DNA from: Variovorax gracilis
Lineage (GTDB): Bacteria; Pseudomonadota; Gammaproteobacteria; Burkholderiales; Burkholderiaceae_C
Assembly: GCF_030317115.1 (NCBI RefSeq)
Contig: NZ_JASZYF010000001.1
Location: forward strand, 806,001 to 870,000
Direction: 5' to 3'
DNA length: 64,000 nt
Shown: piece after piece, positions 42,560 to 51,218 of the stretch
Layout of the letters: each line of letters begins with the position of its first letter
Numbering within the stretch: the stretch's first letter is position 1
Made by a program: the position numbers and the translations under genes
Notes under the pieces: generated by a model
The model's input: only the letters and a program-made list of their open reading frames with translations
What the model was told of the DNA's origin: nothing
The model's database searches: none

Positions 42560-43333
42560 TTACTTGCCGATCAACTGGGTGAGCCGGTCCGCCTCGAAGG
42601 ACTCGTCCTTCGCCGCGTCGCACGGCACGCAGTCCTTCTTGCCGGGCTGCGCCGACAGGCTCTCGATCGCCTGCCACAGCAGCGCGATCTGGTGATCCTG
42701 GCCCGATGCGATGTTGATCAGGCCCTTCATCGCCTGGCTCACGGGGTCGTCCTCCAGCGTGACGCCATAGGCTGAGAATTTGGCGCCCGGCTGGGCCAGG
42801 TCGGCGCTCTCGCCGGTCTTGGAGGGGATGATCCGCGCCGGTATGCCCACCGCCGTCGCGCCGGCGGGCACCGGCTTGATGACCACCGCGTTGCTGCCGA
42901 TCTTGGCGCCGTCGCCGACCTCGAACCCGCCCAGCACCTTGGCGCCGGCACTGACCACCACGTTGCGGCCCAGCGTGGGATGGCGCTTGGCGCCCTTGTA
43001 GAGCGAGGTGCCACCCAGCGTCACCCCCTGGTAGATGGTGCAGCCATCGCCGATCTCCGCGGTTTCGCCCACCACGACGCCCATGGCGTGATCGAAGAAC
43101 ACGCGGTCGCCGACGATCGCGCCGGGGTGGATCTCGATGCCGGTCAACCAGCGCGAAATGTGCGAGATGAAGCGGCCGAACCACTTGAGGCCGTGGGTCC
43201 AGCACCAGTGCGCCAGCCGATGCAGCACGATGGCATGCAGGCCCGGATAGAGGGTCAGGACTTCCCAGCGCGTGCGGGCCGCCGGATCGCGGTCGAGGAT
43301 GCACTGGATATCGGAACGCAGCCGCGAGAACAT
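42560..43333 (-). CDS. cysE: Serine O-acetyltransferase
   Basis: First step of cysteine synthesis: acetyl-CoA plus serine to O-acetylserine. 257 residues. An N-terminal helical part (MFSRLRSDIQCILDRDPAAR) precedes a left-handed beta-helix built from hexapeptides, with FDHAMGVVVGETAEIGDGCT holding the active-site His/Asp and GGTSLYKGAKRHPTLGRNVV. The C-terminal tail contains three Cys (KKDCVPCDAAK plus nearby), longer than the CysE core and possibly involved in feedback or CysK contact. It lies 36 nt downstream of trmJ on the same strand. Confidence 0.94.
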   Translation of the reverse strand: MFSRLRSDIQCILDRDPAARTRWEVLTLYPGLHAIVLHRLAHWCWTHGLKWFGRFISHISRWLTGIEIHPGAIVGDRVFFDHAMGVVVGETAEIGDGCTIYQGVTLGGTSLYKGAKRHPTLGRNVVVSAGAKVLGGFEVGDGAKIGSNAVVIKPVPAGATAVGIPARIIPSKTGESADLAQPGAKFSAYGVTLEDDPVSQAMKGLINIASGQDHQIALLWQAIESLSAQPGKKDCVPCDAAKDESFEADRLTQLIGK

Positions 43334-43369
43334 GCTTGCTTGTTGTTATATGGATATGGGGCGGGCAGT

Positions 43370-44131
43370 CTATAACCCCGGGTCTTCGCGTACAGGGGAT
43401 GGGGTTTTCGGGCCGCCTCGCGCTGCGTCGGTCATGGCCTTGGCGATGCCGCGCAGGATGTGGATCTCTTCCTGCGTCGGCTGGGCCCGGTTGAACAGCT
43501 GCTGCAATCGCGGCATCAGCTTCTTGGGAGCTTCCGGGTCCAGGAAACCGATGTCCACGAGCGAGCGCTCCCAGTGGTCGAGCATGCCCGCCACCGCTTT
43601 CGCATCGGCCGCGCGCACCGGCGCGGTCGCATCGCGCACCTCGTAGCCGCCGAGGGCCAGCCGCCATTCGTAGGCCACCACCTGGATCGCGGCGCCGAGA
43701 TTCAGCGAGCCGAATTGCGGGTCGGTCGGGATGCTGAGCGCCACATTGCAGCGGTACACGTCCTCGTTGCGCATGCCGAAGCGCTCCGAGCCGAACAGGA
43801 AGGCCACGTGCTGCTCCTCGCCTTCGGCGAGCGGCTCCAAGTGCTCGCGCGGCGTGCGGGTCGGCGGGCCGAAGTCGCGCGGCACCATCGCGGTGGCGCA
43901 CAGGTGCGTGACGCCGTCCAGCGCTTCATCCAGGGTCTCGACGATGCGGGCGTTGGCCAGGACATCGAGCGCACCGCTCGCGCGCTGGATGGTTTCCTCG
44001 CGCCGCAGCACGTTGGCCCAGCGCGGCGCGACCAGCACCAGGTCGCCGAAGCCCATGGTCTTCATGGCGCGGGCGGCAGCGCCGACGTTGCCGGCGTGAC
44101 TGGTCTGGATCAGGATGAATCGGGTACGCAT
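43370..44131 (-). CDS. trmJ: tRNA (cytidine/uridine-2'-O-)-methyltransferase TrmJ
   Basis: SPOUT-class enzyme methylating the ribose at tRNA position 32. 253 residues from the ATG at 44131 ([20 protein letters not shown]), which matches family starts; a longer frame begins at 44206. Motifs: [35 protein letters not shown], and the knot segment [15 protein letters not shown] that binds SAM. It is probably co-transcribed with cysE and is divergent from suhB, a neighbour arrangement common in proteobacteria. Confidence 0.95.
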   Translation of the reverse strand: MRTRFILIQTSHAGNVGAAARAMKTMGFGDLVLVAPRWANVLRREETIQRASGALDVLANARIVETLDEALDGVTHLCATAMVPRDFGPPTRTPREHLEPLAEGEEQHVAFLFGSERFGMRNEDVYRCNVALSIPTDPQFGSLNLGAAIQVVAYEWRLALGGYEVRDATAPVRAADAKAVAGMLDHWERSLVDIGFLDPEAPKKLMPRLQQLFNRAQPTQEEIHILRGIAKAMTDAARGGPKTPSPVREDPGL

Positions 44132-44269
44132 GGAAGATCGAAAAAAGGGGCCGCAAGTGCCGATGCAGCGGAGCCGGTAAAATCCCCCGATTCTCGCTGC
44201 CCGCATCGCCGGGCCGCTTTCCAGGGGGCCGCATCCACATACCGCCCTTTATCGTTCTTCACACAATTC

Positions 44270-45298
44270 ATGTCGTCCCCCAACCTGCACCCCATGCTCA
44301 ACGTGGCCATCAAGGCCGCACGCGCCGCCGGCGCCATCATCAATCGCGCCGCGCTCGACGTCGAAGCCGTGCGCATCTCGCAGAAGCAGGTCAACGACTT
44401 CGTGACCGAAGTCGACCACGCGAGCGAGCACGCGATCATCGAGACGCTGCTCACCGCCTACCCGGGGCACGGCATCCTGGCCGAGGAATCGGGCACCCAG
44501 CACGGGGCCAAGGACTCGGACTACGTGTGGATCATCGATCCGCTGGACGGCACCACCAACTTCATCCACGGCTTCCCGGTCTACTGCGTGTCGATCGCGC
44601 TGGCGGTGCGCGGGAAGATCGAGCAGGCCGTCATCTACGACCCGAGCCGCAACGATCTGTTCACGGCCACCAAGGGCCGCGGCGCCTACATGAACGATCG
44701 CCGGCTGCGCGTCAGCAAGCGCACGCGCCTGCATGAATGCCTGATCTCGACGGGCTTTCCGTTCCGCACGGGCGACAACTTCAAGCAGTACCTGGCCATC
44801 ATGGCCGACCTGATGCCCCGCGCGGCGGGCCTGCGGCGCCCCGGCGCGGCAGCGCTCGACCTGGCCTACGTCGCTGCTGGCTTCACCGACGCCTTCTTCG
44901 AGACCGGCCTCAACATCTGGGACGTGGCAGCCGGCTCGCTGATCGTGACCGAGGCGGGCGGCCTGATCGGCAACTTCACCGGCGAGCCCGACTTCCTCGA
45001 ACAGCGCGAATGCCTCGCGGGCGCCCCACGCATCTACGGCCAACTGGTGCCGCTGCTGGCCAAGTACTCGAAGTTCGCCAGCGTGGATGACAAGCTGCGC
45101 GCCAGCGACCGCGTGCGCGCCGTCGACCCGTCGGTTTCGGCGGCCGACACTTACGCGCGCAGCACGGTCGACATGGTCTCCGATACCGAAGAGACGACCG
45201 AAGCCCCCGCGGACAAGGCACCCGTGCAGCGCAAGCTCACGCGCATCCGCCGCGAGGCACCCGCCACGCCCGCCGAGGGCGACGCCCCCGCCAAGTGA
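44270..45298 (+). CDS. suhB: Inositol-1-monophosphatase SuhB, with long C-terminal tail
   Basis: Mg2+/Li+-type phosphatase and, in E. coli, a factor in rRNA antitermination complexes. 342 residues. Motif [19 protein letters not shown] near residue 88 and motif [18 protein letters not shown] near 215 give the metal-binding acids; EES lies upstream. The catalytic domain ends near 270; the last ~70 residues are a charged, low-complexity extension not present in E. coli SuhB. ATG at 44270 is used; MLNVAIKAA at 44294 is an alternative. The stop overlaps the next gene's ATG (TGATG). Confidence 0.94.
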   Translation: MSSPNLHPMLNVAIKAARAAGAIINRAALDVEAVRISQKQVNDFVTEVDHASEHAIIETLLTAYPGHGILAEESGTQHGAKDSDYVWIIDPLDGTTNFIHGFPVYCVSIALAVRGKIEQAVIYDPSRNDLFTATKGRGAYMNDRRLRVSKRTRLHECLISTGFPFRTGDNFKQYLAIMADLMPRAAGLRRPGAAALDLAYVAAGFTDAFFETGLNIWDVAAGSLIVTEAGGLIGNFTGEPDFLEQRECLAGAPRIYGQLVPLLAKYSKFASVDDKLRASDRVRAVDPSVSAADTYARSTVDMVSDTEETTEAPADKAPVQRKLTRIRREAPATPAEGDAPAK

Positions 45299-47529
45299 TG
45301 CACGCGCATCGCGCGGCCGCAGACCGTAGCCGCGCCGCGATGCGCGTGGCGTTGAGCCAATACATCGCGAATGGCGTGTCGGTCGCCTTCGGGCTGATGC
45401 TGATCTCGGGGGGCGTGCACCTGTTCCTGGGCACGCTCGCGGCGTCCGCCGCCTCGGTCGGCGTGATCGTCACGGCACCGCCCGATCTCGCCGCCCCGCG
45501 CCGCGGCAAGTTCTTCCAGATGCTCCCGGCGCCGCTGATCGGGCTGCCGCTGTTCTTCTGCGTCCAGTTGCTGCATGCGGCACCGTTGCGCCTGGGCCTG
45601 TTGCTGGTGCCCGCGACCTTCATCGCCTTCCTGGCGATGGCCTGGGGCAAGCGGGGCATCCCGATCGCCATCGCGGTCATGTTCTCGATGATTTTCTCGA
45701 TGGCGACGCCCACGCCCACAGGCATGGCGGAAGCCGTGGAGCGCACGCTGTACTTCGGCCTCGGCGCCGGTCTGTACGTCATCTACGCGACGCTCGCGAA
45801 CCTCGCGCTCAACGCCCGCTACCGCGTGCAGACGATGGCTGACCTGTTGCTGTCGCTGGGCGCGCTGATGCGCACCGAGGCCTGCCAATTCACGCCCGTG
45901 GACGAATCCGACGACGTGCGCGAAGTGCCCGCCTCGCTGCTCGGCCGTCTGCTGCGCGAACAGGCCGCGCTGGCCGACCAGTTGCAGGCAGCGCGCGACA
46001 TCGTGCTCGAATCCCCGCGCACGCCGCGGCGGCAGCAGCTTGCGGGCATGCTGATGACGGTGCTCGAACTGCGCGACCTGCTGCTGGCGAGTGAGCTGGA
46101 TCTGGACGCACTCAAGGCGCATCCCGGCCATGCCGCTGCACTGGTCGAGATGCGGCGCATCCTCGAAGAGCTGGCCGACGACACCATGGCGCTCGCAGAC
46201 GCGCTGCTGCTCGGCCGCCAACCGGCCGTGGTGGTCGACCGCCGCCCCCAGCTCGCGGCCATCCACCTCACCGAAGACGCAGCGCCGAAAGGTGGCTACA
46301 CCGGCCCCACGCCCGCCGTGCTCGCCCGCGGGCTGGCGAGCCGCATCGGCCACATCAACGACGAGGTGCTGCGCCTGTCGGCACTGGCGCGCGGCGACAT
46401 CGAACCGGACCTGGCCGTCGTACGCGCCAGTTGGCAGATGTTCGTGAGCCCCACCGACTGGTCATGGCGGCCCTTCCTCGCGCTGTGGAACTGGGACGCG
46501 CCTCCGCTGCGCCATGCCATCCGGGCCGCGCTCTCGATCGCGGCCGGCTACGGCATCGCGCTGGCGATGCCCTGGGGCTCGCATGACTACTGGATCCTGC
46601 TGACCATCGTGGTCGTGCTGCGCGGCAGCCTGTCGCAGACGCTGGAACGCCGCAACAGCCGCGTGGCCGGCACCTTGCTGGGCTGCGTGTTCGCGGTCGC
46701 GCTGCTTTCCGCACACCCGACGCCGCTGGCGTTGCTGTTTGCCATGACGCTGGCGCAGGCGATCGCGCATGGATTCGCGGTGCGCCGCTATCTCATCACC
46801 TCTGTCGCGGCCACGGTGCTCGGGCTGGTCCAGGCGCACATGCTGAACACCGGCATGAGCACCACTTTCGCGCTCTTCGAGCGCGTGGCGGACACGCTCA
46901 TCGGCGCCGCGGTGGCATGGGCCTTCTGCTACGTGCTGCCCTCGTGGGAGCGCAGCCAGCTCCCCGCGCTTGTCGCACGCACACTCACCGCGCAGGCACG
47001 CCACGCACGCCTCGCGCTGGGACTCGGCCAGCTCCGGTCGGTGGACACCAGCCCCGAACTCGAATGGCGGCTCGCGCGCCGGGAAGCCTACGACAGCCTC
47101 TCGGCGCTGGTGCAGGCCACTCAGCGCTCGCTGTCGGAGCCGCGCGCCGTACAGCCGCCGCTCGAACCACTGGAGCACCTGCAGGCCCACAGCTACCAGT
47201 TGCTGGCGCAGTTGAGCGCGGTCAAGTCGATGCTCGTGCTTCGGCGCGACCGCCTGACCCCGGCCGAGATCGAGGGACCGCTGGCCCGCACGGCGCAGCG
47301 CATCGAGGCCATGATCGGCGCCCCGCCCACCGGCGGCCCCGCGATGCCCGAAAGCGCACCCGCCAACACCCTCGCCGGCCCGATCCCGCTGCCCGACCCC
47401 TTCGACAACGACGTCACGCCGTGGCTCCTGCGCCGGCTCGACCTGGCGACCGGCATTGCGGCACAGTTGCGCGACGATGCGGCGCGCATCCTGCAATCGC
47501 TCTCGGAGAACGATCCCAAGGCAGCCTGA
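45298..47529 (+). CDS. FUSC-family membrane protein (YccS/AaeB-like)
   Basis: 743 residues. Two blocks of about six membrane segments (about 20-170 and 395-555) alternate with two soluble blocks (about 170-390 and 560-743), the layout of YccS/YhfK and aromatic-acid efflux pumps such as AaeB. The second membrane block includes DYWILLTIVVVLRGSLSQTL and RRNSRVAGTLLGCVFAVALL, the FUSC signature. The substrate is unknown and no AaeA-like adaptor gene is adjacent. The ATG at 45298 overlaps the suhB stop; the gene's own stop overlaps the MscS ATG by one base. Confidence 0.88.
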   Translation: MHAHRAAADRSRAAMRVALSQYIANGVSVAFGLMLISGGVHLFLGTLAASAASVGVIVTAPPDLAAPRRGKFFQMLPAPLIGLPLFFCVQLLHAAPLRLGLLLVPATFIAFLAMAWGKRGIPIAIAVMFSMIFSMATPTPTGMAEAVERTLYFGLGAGLYVIYATLANLALNARYRVQTMADLLLSLGALMRTEACQFTPVDESDDVREVPASLLGRLLREQAALADQLQAARDIVLESPRTPRRQQLAGMLMTVLELRDLLLASELDLDALKAHPGHAAALVEMRRILEELADDTMALADALLLGRQPAVVVDRRPQLAAIHLTEDAAPKGGYTGPTPAVLARGLASRIGHINDEVLRLSALARGDIEPDLAVVRASWQMFVSPTDWSWRPFLALWNWDAPPLRHAIRAALSIAAGYGIALAMPWGSHDYWILLTIVVVLRGSLSQTLERRNSRVAGTLLGCVFAVALLSAHPTPLALLFAMTLAQAIAHGFAVRRYLITSVAATVLGLVQAHMLNTGMSTTFALFERVADTLIGAAVAWAFCYVLPSWERSQLPALVARTLTAQARHARLALGLGQLRSVDTSPELEWRLARREAYDSLSALVQATQRSLSEPRAVQPPLEPLEHLQAHSYQLLAQLSAVKSMLVLRRDRLTPAEIEGPLARTAQRIEAMIGAPPTGGPAMPESAPANTLAGPIPLPDPFDNDVTPWLLRRLDLATGIAAQLRDDAARILQSLSENDPKAA

Positions 47530-48599
47530 TGGTCAAAGAATTGCTCGCCAACCCGTGGTTCGGCCCCTTCGTAGCGGCCCTGATCGCCGTGCCGCTGGCA
47601 CTGCTGATCCATCGCGTCGGCGGCATGGTGCTCGAGCGCATCACGCGTTCCGTGCCGGCGCTGTACACGACGCTTCTGCACATCAAGCTGCCGGCCAAGG
47701 TGGTGCTGCCGCTGGTCGCCCTGCAACTGATCTGGCAGGCGGCGCCCGAGGATCTGCGCTTCATCGGCAACGTCCGGCACCTGAACGGCCTGCTGCTGAT
47801 CGCGGCCGGCACGTGGCTGGCGATCCGCGCGGTCAGCGGATTCGCCGAGGGCATGGTCAAGCAGCATCCGTCGGACGTGAGGGACAACCTGGAGGCCCGC
47901 CGCATCCTGACGCAGGCGCGCGTGCTGGCCCGCACTGCGAACTCCGTGCTTCTGGTGGCGGGCGGCGCGCTGATGCTCATGACCTTCCCCGGCGCGCGCC
48001 AGGTCGGCGCCAGCCTGCTGGCGTCGGCGGGGGTGATCGGTATCGTCGCCGGCCTGGCCGCGAAGCCGGTCTTCAGCAATCTCATCGCCGGCCTGCAGAT
48101 CGCGCTGGCGCAGCCGATCCGGCTCGACGACGTGCTGGTGGTCGAAGGCGAGTGGGGGCGTGTGGAGGAAATCACCGGCACCTTCGTCGTGCTGCGGATC
48201 TGGGACGACCGCAGGCTCATCCTGCCGCTCACCTATTTCATCGAGCACCCGTTCCAGAACTGGACGCGCCACGATTCACAACTGCTCGGGTCGGTCTTCG
48301 TGTTCGCGGACTACGGCATGCCGCTCGCGCCGCTGCGGGCCGAGGTGGAGCGCATCGTCAAGGCGGCGCCCGAATGGGACGGCCGCTTCTTCAACCTGCG
48401 CGTGACCGACGCGACCGAGCGGACCATGCAGATCCGGGTGCTGTGCACGGCCGCCTCTTCGGCGCTGGCATTCGACCTGCGCTGCACGGTGCGCGAAGGC
48501 CTCATCGATTTCATGCAGCGGGAGTATCCGCAGTTCCTGCCGAAGATGCGCTTCGACGGCGAGGCGGCGCTGCAATCCGCCAGGATGAAGGCGGACTGA
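47529..48599 (+). CDS. MscS-family mechanosensitive ion channel
   Basis: 356 residues. Four N-terminal hydrophobic segments lead to the pore helix region LLASAGVIGIVAGLAAKPVF and the cytoplasmic beta domain (IRLDDVLVVEGEWGRVEEIT, TFVVLRIWDDRRLILPLTYF), the strongest MscS signature. It is larger than E. coli MscS and resembles YnaI/YbdG-like channels. It overlaps the FUSC gene by one base, so suhB - FUSC - mscS reads as an overlapping series. Confidence 0.93.
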   Translation: MVKELLANPWFGPFVAALIAVPLALLIHRVGGMVLERITRSVPALYTTLLHIKLPAKVVLPLVALQLIWQAAPEDLRFIGNVRHLNGLLLIAAGTWLAIRAVSGFAEGMVKQHPSDVRDNLEARRILTQARVLARTANSVLLVAGGALMLMTFPGARQVGASLLASAGVIGIVAGLAAKPVFSNLIAGLQIALAQPIRLDDVLVVEGEWGRVEEITGTFVVLRIWDDRRLILPLTYFIEHPFQNWTRHDSQLLGSVFVFADYGMPLAPLRAEVERIVKAAPEWDGRFFNLRVTDATERTMQIRVLCTAASSALAFDLRCTVREGLIDFMQREYPQFLPKMRFDGEAALQSARMKAD

Positions 48600-48616
48600 G
48601 GCCGTCGCGCATTCGA

Positions 48617-49114
48617 TCAGCCGGGGCCCGCGCTTCGTCGCCCGCGGTCGGCCTTGGGCAGCACGGCCTCCCCCGCCATGCGCTCCGCGCGCATCTGAAG
48701 CACGCGAAGCGATTCGTCCAGCCGTTCGGCAGCGGTGGCGTCCAATGCGCCCATCAATTCGGCGTTGATCCGCGTCACCAAGGGGAACAACTCGTCGTAG
48801 AGCCCGCGGCCGCGTTCGGTCAGGGTGAGCTGCACCAGCCTTCGGTCGCCAGCCGGGTGTTCGCGCGACACCAATCCCTTGGCGACCAGGGAACCCAAGG
48901 CCTTCGAGGTCCGGGCTCGATCGAGTTGGGCATGCTCGGCCAACTGCGACGAGCTCAGCTCGCCGCGGCTGGCGAGCGTGGCGAGCAGGCGCCACTCGCG
49001 CCGCGTGATGCCGAAGCGGCCCTCGCAGAGCTTGATCACCATGCTGCCCGCGACGGCAAGCAGCCGGGAGAGCCGGTACAGGAGCAGGTCGTCAAGCGGT
49101 CGAGGTGCGGTCAT
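48617..49114 (-). CDS. MarR-family transcriptional regulator
   Basis: 165 residues with a winged helix: GITRREWRLLATLASRGELS, QLAEHAQLDRARTSKALGSL and the wing HPAGDRRLVQLTLTERGRGL. It is divergent from the Bug/Bug/sulfatase genes and an ATTGAT-TAG-ATCAAT dyad lies 22 bp upstream of its start, so it probably controls that operon in response to a small aromatic or sulfate-ester ligand. The ligand is inferred from context only. Confidence 0.92.
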   Translation of the reverse strand: MTAPRPLDDLLLYRLSRLLAVAGSMVIKLCEGRFGITRREWRLLATLASRGELSSSQLAEHAQLDRARTSKALGSLVAKGLVSREHPAGDRRLVQLTLTERGRGLYDELFPLVTRINAELMGALDATAAERLDESLRVLQMRAERMAGEAVLPKADRGRRSAGPG

Positions 49115-49135
49115 CTCGGGTTAGTCCGGGGAATG

Positions 49136-49150
49136 ATTGATTAGATCAAT
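49136..49150. promoter_or_regulatory. MarR-type operator dyad
   Basis: ATTGAT (49136-49141) and ATCAAT (49145-49150) are exact inverted arms with a 3-nt spacer, in the 129-bp divergent gap between the MarR gene and the first Bug gene. Size and position fit a MarR dimer site. Confidence 0.6.
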
Positions 49151-49203
49151 TGAATGCCGGGACTCTAAAGTCCCTGGGAGCGTGGGTGCCTCGCCGCCCG
49201 CCC

Positions 49204-49227
49204 GAGATCGAGATCGAGATTGAGATT
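49204..49227 (+). repeat. Hexanucleotide tandem repeat in the Bug gene leader
   Basis: Four head-to-tail units, GAGATC twice then GAGATT twice, end just before the AAGGAG Shine-Dalgarno of the Bug gene at 49244. Copy-number change would alter the leader length between promoter and ribosome site. Confidence 0.5.
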
Positions 49228-49243
49228 CAAGGAGACGTTGCCC

Positions 49244-50221
49244 ATGCCGCCACACACATTCGACCGCCGTCACGTCCTCGCCGCCCTGGGCGGCATCGCC
49301 CTGGCCCCGCTTGCGCAGGCCTTCACGCCGGGACAGCCGATCAAGGTACTCATCGGCGTTCCCGCCGGCGGCACGCAGGACGTGCTGACACGCGCCATCG
49401 CCCAGGAAGTCCGGGACTCGCTCGGCCCCTTGATCATCGACAACCGCTCCGGCGCCGCGGGCCGCATCGCCGTCGAGGCGGTGAAGACCGCCGCGCCGGA
49501 TGGCCACACCTTGCTCCTGGGCACGGCCGGCATGATGACGATGTTCCCGAACGCATACCGCAACCTCTCTTACGACCCGATCAGGGACTTCGTGCCGATC
49601 GTCAACGCGGCCCGGTTCGAGCTGGCGCTGGTGGTAGGCAAGGATGTGCCGGCCAACACGCTGCCCGAATTCCTGGCCTGGGCGAAGTCGCAGGGCGACA
49701 AGGTCAGCTTCGCCTCCTACGGCGCTGGCACGCCTTCGCATTTTCTCGGCGAAATGCTCAACCGGTCGGCCGGGCTGAAGATGGTCCACGTGCCCTACCG
49801 CGGCTCGACACCCGCCCGGCAGGACGTCATGGGCGGCACCGTGCCCGTCTACTTCGACACCGTGGGCGGCGCCTTGCAGATGTTGCCCACCGGCCGCGTG
49901 AAGGTGCTCGCGACCAGCGGCGACAAGCGCTCGCCGCTGATGCCCAGCCTGCCCACTTTTGTCGAGGGGGGGCTCAAGGACGTGGTCGCGACCGCGTGGT
50001 TTGCCTACTACGCGCCGCTGAAGACGCCGCAGCCCGTCGTCGACAAGCTGCGCGCGGAGTTCACCCGAGCGGTCAATTCGCGCGAAGTGCGGCAGCAGTT
50101 GCTGCAGAACGGCATGTATCCGGTCGGCGACGACGCCAGCGCCTTGCTGAAGACAATGCGTGAGGACACCGCCCGCTGGGGCGGCATCATGAAGGCCGTC
50201 AACTTCCAGGCCAGCGACTGA
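49244..50221 (+). CDS. Bug-family periplasmic substrate-binding protein
   Basis: 325 residues. Signal peptide (HVLAALGGIALAPLAQA), then GQPIKVLIGVPAGGTQDVLT, IIDNRSGAAGRIAVEAV and VHVPYRGSTPARQDVMGG, the two-lobe ligand loops of Bug receptors. ATG at 49244 is supported by AAGGAG. It begins an apparent operon of two Bug receptors and a sulfatase under a divergent MarR gene; no TctA/TctB membrane subunits are adjacent, as is usual in this group. Ligand unknown, possibly a sulfated or sulfatase-released acid. Confidence 0.92.
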   Translation: MPPHTFDRRHVLAALGGIALAPLAQAFTPGQPIKVLIGVPAGGTQDVLTRAIAQEVRDSLGPLIIDNRSGAAGRIAVEAVKTAAPDGHTLLLGTAGMMTMFPNAYRNLSYDPIRDFVPIVNAARFELALVVGKDVPANTLPEFLAWAKSQGDKVSFASYGAGTPSHFLGEMLNRSAGLKMVHVPYRGSTPARQDVMGGTVPVYFDTVGGALQMLPTGRVKVLATSGDKRSPLMPSLPTFVEGGLKDVVATAWFAYYAPLKTPQPVVDKLRAEFTRAVNSREVRQQLLQNGMYPVGDDASALLKTMREDTARWGGIMKAVNFQASD

Positions 50222-50244
50222 GCGAGTCCTCAACCGGAGAATCC

Positions 50245-51213
50245 ATGTTTCGTCATTTCATCCCGCGCATCGCCGCGACCCTGACCCTTGCTGCCACGGC
50301 GCTCGGCGCGCAGGCACAGGCGCTCGAAGGCGGCCCGTTGCGCATCGTGGTCGGCTATGCGGCCGGCGGCGCGACCGATCGCGTGGCACGCATCGTCGGC
50401 GACAAGCTGCAGCCCAAGCTGGGCGTGCCCGTCATCGTGGACAACAAGCCCGGCGCCGGGGGCAGGCTCGCCGCGCAACAGGTCAAGGCCACGCCGGCCG
50501 GGCAGAACGTGCTGATGCTCGCCAATCCGGCCGTGATGGTCGTCGCGCCGCTCGTGTTCAAGGACAACGGCTACGACGCCGAGCGCGATTTCGTGCCCGT
50601 TTCGCATGTCAACGACTACGAATTCGCGCTGGCCGTGTCGACGGCCGTGCCCGTGCGCGAGTTGTCGCATCTGCTCGCCTGGATGCGCGCCAATCCCGAG
50701 AAGGCCAACTTCGGCGTCCCCGCGACCGGCAGCCTGCCGCACTTCTTCGGACTCATGATGGGCGAGAAGGCCAAGGTGCAGGCGCAGGTGATCGGCTATC
50801 GCGGCTCCGGCCCGCTGCTGACCGATCTCATGGGCGGACAGGTTCCGATCGCGTTCGACACCTTCGACGTCGACCTCCCGCAGCACCAGGCCGGCAAGAT
50901 CCGCGTGCTCGCAGTCTCGGGCGCCAGGCGGTCGTCCTTCGCGCCGGACATCCCGACCTTCAAGGAAGCGGGGCTCGACCTGGTCGCAACGGGATGGAAC
51001 ACCTTCTTCGCGCCGGCGACGATGCCGCGCGACAAGGCCGCCCGGCTGTCCAAGGCCATCCACGAAGTCATGCAGGACCCGGACACCCAGCGCCGCTTCA
51101 AGGATGCGCTGATGACTCCGGTCGTGAGCACGCAGGACCAGACGGCGGCGATGCTCAAGTCGTACCGCGCGCAGTGGGCGCCCGTGGTCCAGAAATCCGG
51201 CTACCAGCCCTGA
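50245..51213 (+). CDS. Bug-family periplasmic substrate-binding protein
   Basis: 322 residues. Signal peptide ending LGAQAQA, then PLRIVVGYAAGGATDRVARI, VDNKPGAGGRLAAQQVK and QVIGYRGSGPLLTDLMGGQV. It follows the first Bug gene by 23 nt and precedes the sulfatase by 5 nt. The two Bug proteins are clearly different in sequence, so they probably bind different ligands rather than being a recent duplication. Confidence 0.92.
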   Translation: MFRHFIPRIAATLTLAATALGAQAQALEGGPLRIVVGYAAGGATDRVARIVGDKLQPKLGVPVIVDNKPGAGGRLAAQQVKATPAGQNVLMLANPAVMVVAPLVFKDNGYDAERDFVPVSHVNDYEFALAVSTAVPVRELSHLLAWMRANPEKANFGVPATGSLPHFFGLMMGEKAKVQAQVIGYRGSGPLLTDLMGGQVPIAFDTFDVDLPQHQAGKIRVLAVSGARRSSFAPDIPTFKEAGLDLVATGWNTFFAPATMPRDKAARLSKAIHEVMQDPDTQRRFKDALMTPVVSTQDQTAAMLKSYRAQWAPVVQKSGYQP

Positions 51214-51218
51214 CAGCC

